From Maricaulis virginensis (GTDB lineage Bacteria; Pseudomonadota; Alphaproteobacteria; Caulobacterales; Maricaulaceae): a stretch of 64,000 nt of DNA. This document shows, in pieces, positions 60,871 through 64,000 of the stretch. The stretch covers positions 1-64,000 of the forward strand of contig NZ_BSFE01000008.1 in NCBI RefSeq assembly GCF_027922185.1, in the 5' to 3' direction. Positions within the stretch are counted from its first letter, which is position 1. Each line of letters begins with the position of its first letter. The notes beneath the pieces are model-generated. The model saw nothing but the letters and a program-made list of their open reading frames with translations, had not been told where the DNA came from and made no database searches. The translations under genes were made by a program, and so were the position numbers.

Positions 60871-63339
60871 ATGACGGGACAGACATTTCAGATCGTGACG
60901 CTCATTGTCACCGTCGGTGCGATGGCTTTCGCCGTCGCCGTCGGGCTGTGGGCCTACCGTCTCACGGCCGGCGCCCGCACGGCCCAGCTGGTCTGGCGCC
61001 GCAAGCTGGCCGAGCTGGAAGACCGTCTTGCCCGCGCCGACAGCGTGTTCGGCGCCCATCCCGGCCTCGTACTTGTCTGGGACGACGCTACCTTCGACGA
61101 AAGCGATACGGGCTGGGGCCAGCCGCGCATCTTCGGCTCCTCCGTCGCCCTGGCCTCCCTGCTGCGTTTTGCCGAAGCGACCGATGGTCCCAATCCCGCC
61201 GGCATCCTGATGGAAGGTCTGGCGGATTATGAAGCGCGCTCCGCGGGCGGTGACGAAACCACGCTGCGCCGGCGCTTCAACGAGCTTGCGCAGAAGGGCC
61301 AGCCCTTCTCGCTGACGATTCTCGGGCCGTCCGGCCGCTTCCTGGAAGCCGACGGCCGCGCTGCCGGAACCCAGCTGGTCGTCTGGCTGTCCGACGCGAC
61401 GATCCGGGGGCTGGAGGAATCCAATGCCCGCGGCCGCATGGAAGAGGCGCGACGGCTGGTTTCGAAGGACCCGATGGCTTTTCTGGACATGCTGGGCCGC
61501 GCCCCGGTTCCGGCCTGGCGGATGAATGTGTCCGGCCGGCTGGAATGGGTGAACCAGGCCTATGTCGCCGCCGTCGAGGGCAAGGATCTCGATACGGTGC
61601 TGCAAAAGCAGACGGCACTGGATGCGGGCATGTCCGACCAGGCGGTGCAGGCTGCCGAGCAGGGTGAACCCGTGTCGGAAACCCGCACGGTCGTTGTCGA
61701 GGGCCGCCGCCGCTCGATGCAGTTCCTTGTCTTCCCGGTATCGGGCGGAGCCGCCGGCTTCGCAATCGATTCGACCGAAGCCGAGGAGGCCAAGTCCGAT
61801 CTGGCGCGCTTCCGCCGGGCTCATGACGAAACCCTGAACCACATGGCCGAGGCCGTGGTGGTGTTCGACCGGTCCAAGCGTCTCAATTTCTACAACACGG
61901 CCTTTTCGCGCCTGTTCAAGCTGGACGATGCCTGGCTGAACGAGCGCCCGGGCCATGGCCAGTTCCTCGACCGGATGCGCGAAAAGCGGCTGCTGCCCGA
62001 ACAGGCGGACTATTCCGGCTGGAAAACCGACGAGCTGGCCCGCTACGACCTGCCGCCGACCGACGAGACGCCGGACGAGCTGTGGCCGCTGCCCGATGGC
62101 CGCACCCTGCGCGTTGCCCGTCAACGCCACCCGCTGGGCGGCCTGATGCTGATCTTCGAGGACAAGACCGACGAGCTCGCCCTGCGCGCCCGCTACAACA
62201 CGCTGATCAATGTCCAGCGCGCCACGCTCGACAAGCTGCACGAGGCGGTCGCCGTGTTCGGTGCGAATGGCCGCCTGCAGCTGCACAACAATGCCTTCGA
62301 GGATATCTGGGGTTTCGAGGCCGAAGAGCTGGACGGCCAGCCGGAGTTCGACCAGGTCGCCGAGACCTGCGCCGCGCTGTTTGCCGACGACCGGGTGTGG
62401 AACGACATCAAGGCGCGCGTCACCGATCCCAGCCCGCAGGCCCGCAAGCAGGTGACCGGCGAGATGCGCCGGTCCGACGATCGCGTGCTGACCTATCTCA
62501 CCCGTCCTCTGCCCGATGGCGCGACGCTGATCTGCTGGGATGACGTCACCGACAGCCGCCGCATCGAGGAAGCCCTGCGCGAACGTGCCGAGGCGCTGGA
62601 AACCTCCGAGCGCATCAAGACCGAATTCGTCGAACATGTGAGCTACCAGCTGCGCACGCCGCTCACCACGATCAACGGCTATGCCGACATGCTCGCCCAG
62701 GGCTTTGCCGGGGCGCTGAGCGATCGGCAGAAGGAGCCGATGGCGGCGATCCAGATGGCCGCCGAGCATCTGGCCAAGCTGGTCGACGACATTCTCGATG
62801 TCGCGGCGATCGATGCCGGCCAGCTCGAACTGGATCTGGGTGATGTCGACGTGGCCGATGTGGCGCGCGAGGCCGCCGAGCTCATTCAGGCGCGCGCCGA
62901 CCATCATTCGATCAAGCTTGGTGTCGATGTCGAGGGCGCGTCCGGCCTGATCCGCGCCGACCGGAACCGTATCAAGCAGGTCGCGATGAACCTGCTGTCG
63001 AATGCGATCCGGCACGTCCAGACCGGTGGCGAAGTGACCATCGGTGCGCGCCGCTCGGAAGACCAGCTGACGCTCTGGGTGGCTGATGACGGTGAAGGCA
63101 TTGCACCGGAGAAACAGGCGACCGTGTTTGAACGCTTCTCGCGCGGCGAGCGCGGCGGCGCCGGCCTCGGCCTGTCCCTGGTAAAGGAAATCGCCCAGTT
63201 GCACGGCGGCTGGGTGGAGCTGCAGTCCGAGCCGGGCAAGGGCACCAAAGTGTCCTGTCACTTCCCGTCGGAACCGCATGGCAATGCCGTGCCGCCGGAA
63301 CTCGACCTGGCCCGCCGCCCGGCGTCGGGCCGCGCCTGA
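60871..63339 (+). CDS. divL: DivL-type cell-cycle kinase homologue (Tyr in H-box)
   Basis: This 822-residue protein has one N-terminal membrane helix (about 8-29) and several PAS domains (about 190-560; e.g. FLDMLGRAPVPAWRMNVSGRLEWVNQAY, VVVFDRSKRLNFYNTAFSRLF, VAVFGANGRLQLHNNAFEDIWGF). The HisKA domain has a Tyr at the phospho-site, Tyr592, in EHVSYQLRTPLTTINGY. The ATPase domain is present (NLLSNAIRHV, DDGEGIAPEKQ, GLGLSLVKEIAQLHGG). Caulobacter DivL has the same Tyr; it regulates CckA and so CtrA, and also binds DivK. It is somewhat longer than DivL of Caulobacter. Confidence 0.9.
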   Translation: MTGQTFQIVTLIVTVGAMAFAVAVGLWAYRLTAGARTAQLVWRRKLAELEDRLARADSVFGAHPGLVLVWDDATFDESDTGWGQPRIFGSSVALASLLRFAEATDGPNPAGILMEGLADYEARSAGGDETTLRRRFNELAQKGQPFSLTILGPSGRFLEADGRAAGTQLVVWLSDATIRGLEESNARGRMEEARRLVSKDPMAFLDMLGRAPVPAWRMNVSGRLEWVNQAYVAAVEGKDLDTVLQKQTALDAGMSDQAVQAAEQGEPVSETRTVVVEGRRRSMQFLVFPVSGGAAGFAIDSTEAEEAKSDLARFRRAHDETLNHMAEAVVVFDRSKRLNFYNTAFSRLFKLDDAWLNERPGHGQFLDRMREKRLLPEQADYSGWKTDELARYDLPPTDETPDELWPLPDGRTLRVARQRHPLGGLMLIFEDKTDELALRARYNTLINVQRATLDKLHEAVAVFGANGRLQLHNNAFEDIWGFEAEELDGQPEFDQVAETCAALFADDRVWNDIKARVTDPSPQARKQVTGEMRRSDDRVLTYLTRPLPDGATLICWDDVTDSRRIEEALRERAEALETSERIKTEFVEHVSYQLRTPLTTINGYADMLAQGFAGALSDRQKEPMAAIQMAAEHLAKLVDDILDVAAIDAGQLELDLGDVDVADVAREAAELIQARADHHSIKLGVDVEGASGLIRADRNRIKQVAMNLLSNAIRHVQTGGEVTIGARRSEDQLTLWVADDGEGIAPEKQATVFERFSRGERGGAGLGLSLVKEIAQLHGGWVELQSEPGKGTKVSCHFPSEPHGNAVPPELDLARRPASGRA

Positions 63340-63349
63340 GGCGGGGGCG

Positions 63350-63871
63350 ATGTGGCCGTTCCGGCGCACGCCCCGGCTGATCGAGCTCGACGATATCCCT
63401 GAATGCGATTTCGGTGCGCCCTGTCCGATGCTGTCGGCCTGCGAGGGACGGATGAGCCTGGTTTATCTGATGCAGGACACCGATCCCGACTGGGACGGGG
63501 AGACGGCACGCGCCATCGACTTCGACACCGCCGACCTGCCGGTTGCCGCCATCCGCTTCGTCCGGCCTCATGCCCACAAGGCCGGGCCGCCGGGCGAAGA
63601 GACACTGTCTGGACACCCGCTGGCGTCGCGAGGGCTTTATCCCTGCGGTGCGTTTGAAGTGCGCCGGTCGGACTGGATCGATGCGCTGCGACAGGTGGAC
63701 AGTATTCGCCCGTCGCACAATGGCGAGCGCTTCCGCAAGCTGCGGCACTTCATCTTCACCTTCCGCGAATCCACGATCGAGGTTGCGGCCGGCGGTTACG
63801 AGGTCGCGCTCCTGGGACCGCTGTCCATCCGCGAGGCGCTGCAGCTGGAAGCAGGACGCCTGGCGCGCTAG
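63350..63871 (+). CDS. Hypothetical protein downstream of divL
   Basis: The 173-residue protein has no signal peptide or membrane segment. It includes IELDDIPECDFGAPCPMLSACEGRMSLVYLM, DFDTADLPVAAIRFVRP and GERFRKLRHFIFTFRESTIEVAAGGYE; several Cys lie near the N-terminus. No family is recognised. It starts 10 bases after divL, so is co-transcribed, and overlaps the converging ferredoxin stop by three bases. GGCGGGGGCG precedes the start. Confidence 0.6.
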   Translation: MWPFRRTPRLIELDDIPECDFGAPCPMLSACEGRMSLVYLMQDTDPDWDGETARAIDFDTADLPVAAIRFVRPHAHKAGPPGEETLSGHPLASRGLYPCGAFEVRRSDWIDALRQVDSIRPSHNGERFRKLRHFIFTFRESTIEVAAGGYEVALLGPLSIREALQLEAGRLAR

Positions 63872-64000
63872 CCTTGGTGCTCCGGCATGCGGACGATCAG
63901 GCCGTCCAGCGCGTCGGTCACGGTGATCTGACAGGACAGGCGCGAGGTCTCCTGGACGTCTTCGGCGAAGTCCAGCATCGACTCTTCCATGGGTTCACGC
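63868..64000 (-). CDS. [2Fe-2S] ferredoxin, C-terminal part (runs off the window)
   Basis: The last 44 codons of an adrenodoxin-type ferredoxin are visible on the minus strand. The sequence MEESMLDFAEDVQETSRLSCQITVTDALDGLIVRMPE contains the final cluster Cys (RLSCQI) and the conserved ending. The start and other Cys are beyond the window edge. In alphaproteobacteria this ferredoxin serves electron transfer in Fe-S or heme pathways. Confidence 0.85.
   Translation of the reverse strand, partial: REPMEESMLDFAEDVQETSRLSCQITVTDALDGLIVRMPEHQG

Overview
The window is a 64 kb, GC-rich piece of chromosome from an alphaproteobacterium, most likely a stalked or dimorphic marine member of the Maricaulales/Hyphomonadaceae within the Caulobacter group. 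Supporting evidence: a DivL-type kinase with Tyr in place of the phospho-His; a perfect CtrA site (TTAA-N7-TTAAC); a Caulobacter-type LexA box (GTTC-N7-GTTC) in front of an imuA-imuB-dnaE2 cassette; a hemC-hemD-Mic60-hemY cluster; ChvI/ChvG; and small alphaproteobacterial families (Usg, CC0125/CC1285 lipoprotein, IalB). No prophage, insertion sequence, CRISPR array or secretion cluster is visible. Most of it is core chromosome.

Layout. 0.1-9 kb: rlmN, an EF-hand protein, an acetyltransferase fusion, a chemotaxis receptor with a small partner, an exported methyltransferase with a His/Met-rich segment, a creatininase-family enzyme and several small proteins. 9-17 kb: two divergent operons, tsaD-gpsA-yciI-Rieske (minus) and hemC-hemD-mic60-hemY-udk (plus), then tRNA-Thr(CGT). 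17-21 kb: bfd-bfr iron storage, an AIM24 protein, a receiver-only regulator, yggT-DUF167-folD, then tRNA-Ala(CGC). 21-29 kb: an S41 protease and the SOS mutasome cassette. 29-38 kb: bioB, a pterin dehydratase, a sodium/alanine symporter, a FemAB-like acyltransferase, an unaccompanied ABC ATPase, an SLC13 carrier and a damaged parDE pair. 38-42 kb: polA, then about 1 kb of gene-free repeat mosaic. 42-52 kb: IalB, a TrmH methyltransferase, isoaspartyl peptidase, an SDR, lipoproteins, Usg, dapF, a prolyl oligopeptidase and a structured intergenic repeat. 52-64 kb: a split DUF1214/DUF1254 pair, a large uncharacterised protein divergent from chvI-chvG-ptsM-ptsH, a 680-residue membrane protein with a low-complexity tail, a TonB-domain lipoprotein, divL, and the end of a 2Fe-2S ferredoxin gene.

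How genes work together. The hem operon joins tetrapyrrole synthesis to two membrane proteins. Bfd releases iron from Bfr as a reduction partner. ImuA, ImuB and DnaE2 form the damage-inducible translesion polymerase system under LexA. ChvI/ChvG sit next to the regulatory PTS proteins EIIA and HPr, but hprK, usually between them, is missing. DivL and the CtrA box link the right end to the Caulobacter-type cell-cycle network.

I see no clearly new multi-gene system. The best leads are the exported His/Met-rich methyltransferase, the 566-residue protein divergent from chvI, the hprK-less ChvIG-PTS cluster, the parE gene with a 27-bp in-frame duplication, and two structured intergenic repeat regions. 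All assignments come from reading the sequence; no database search was run.
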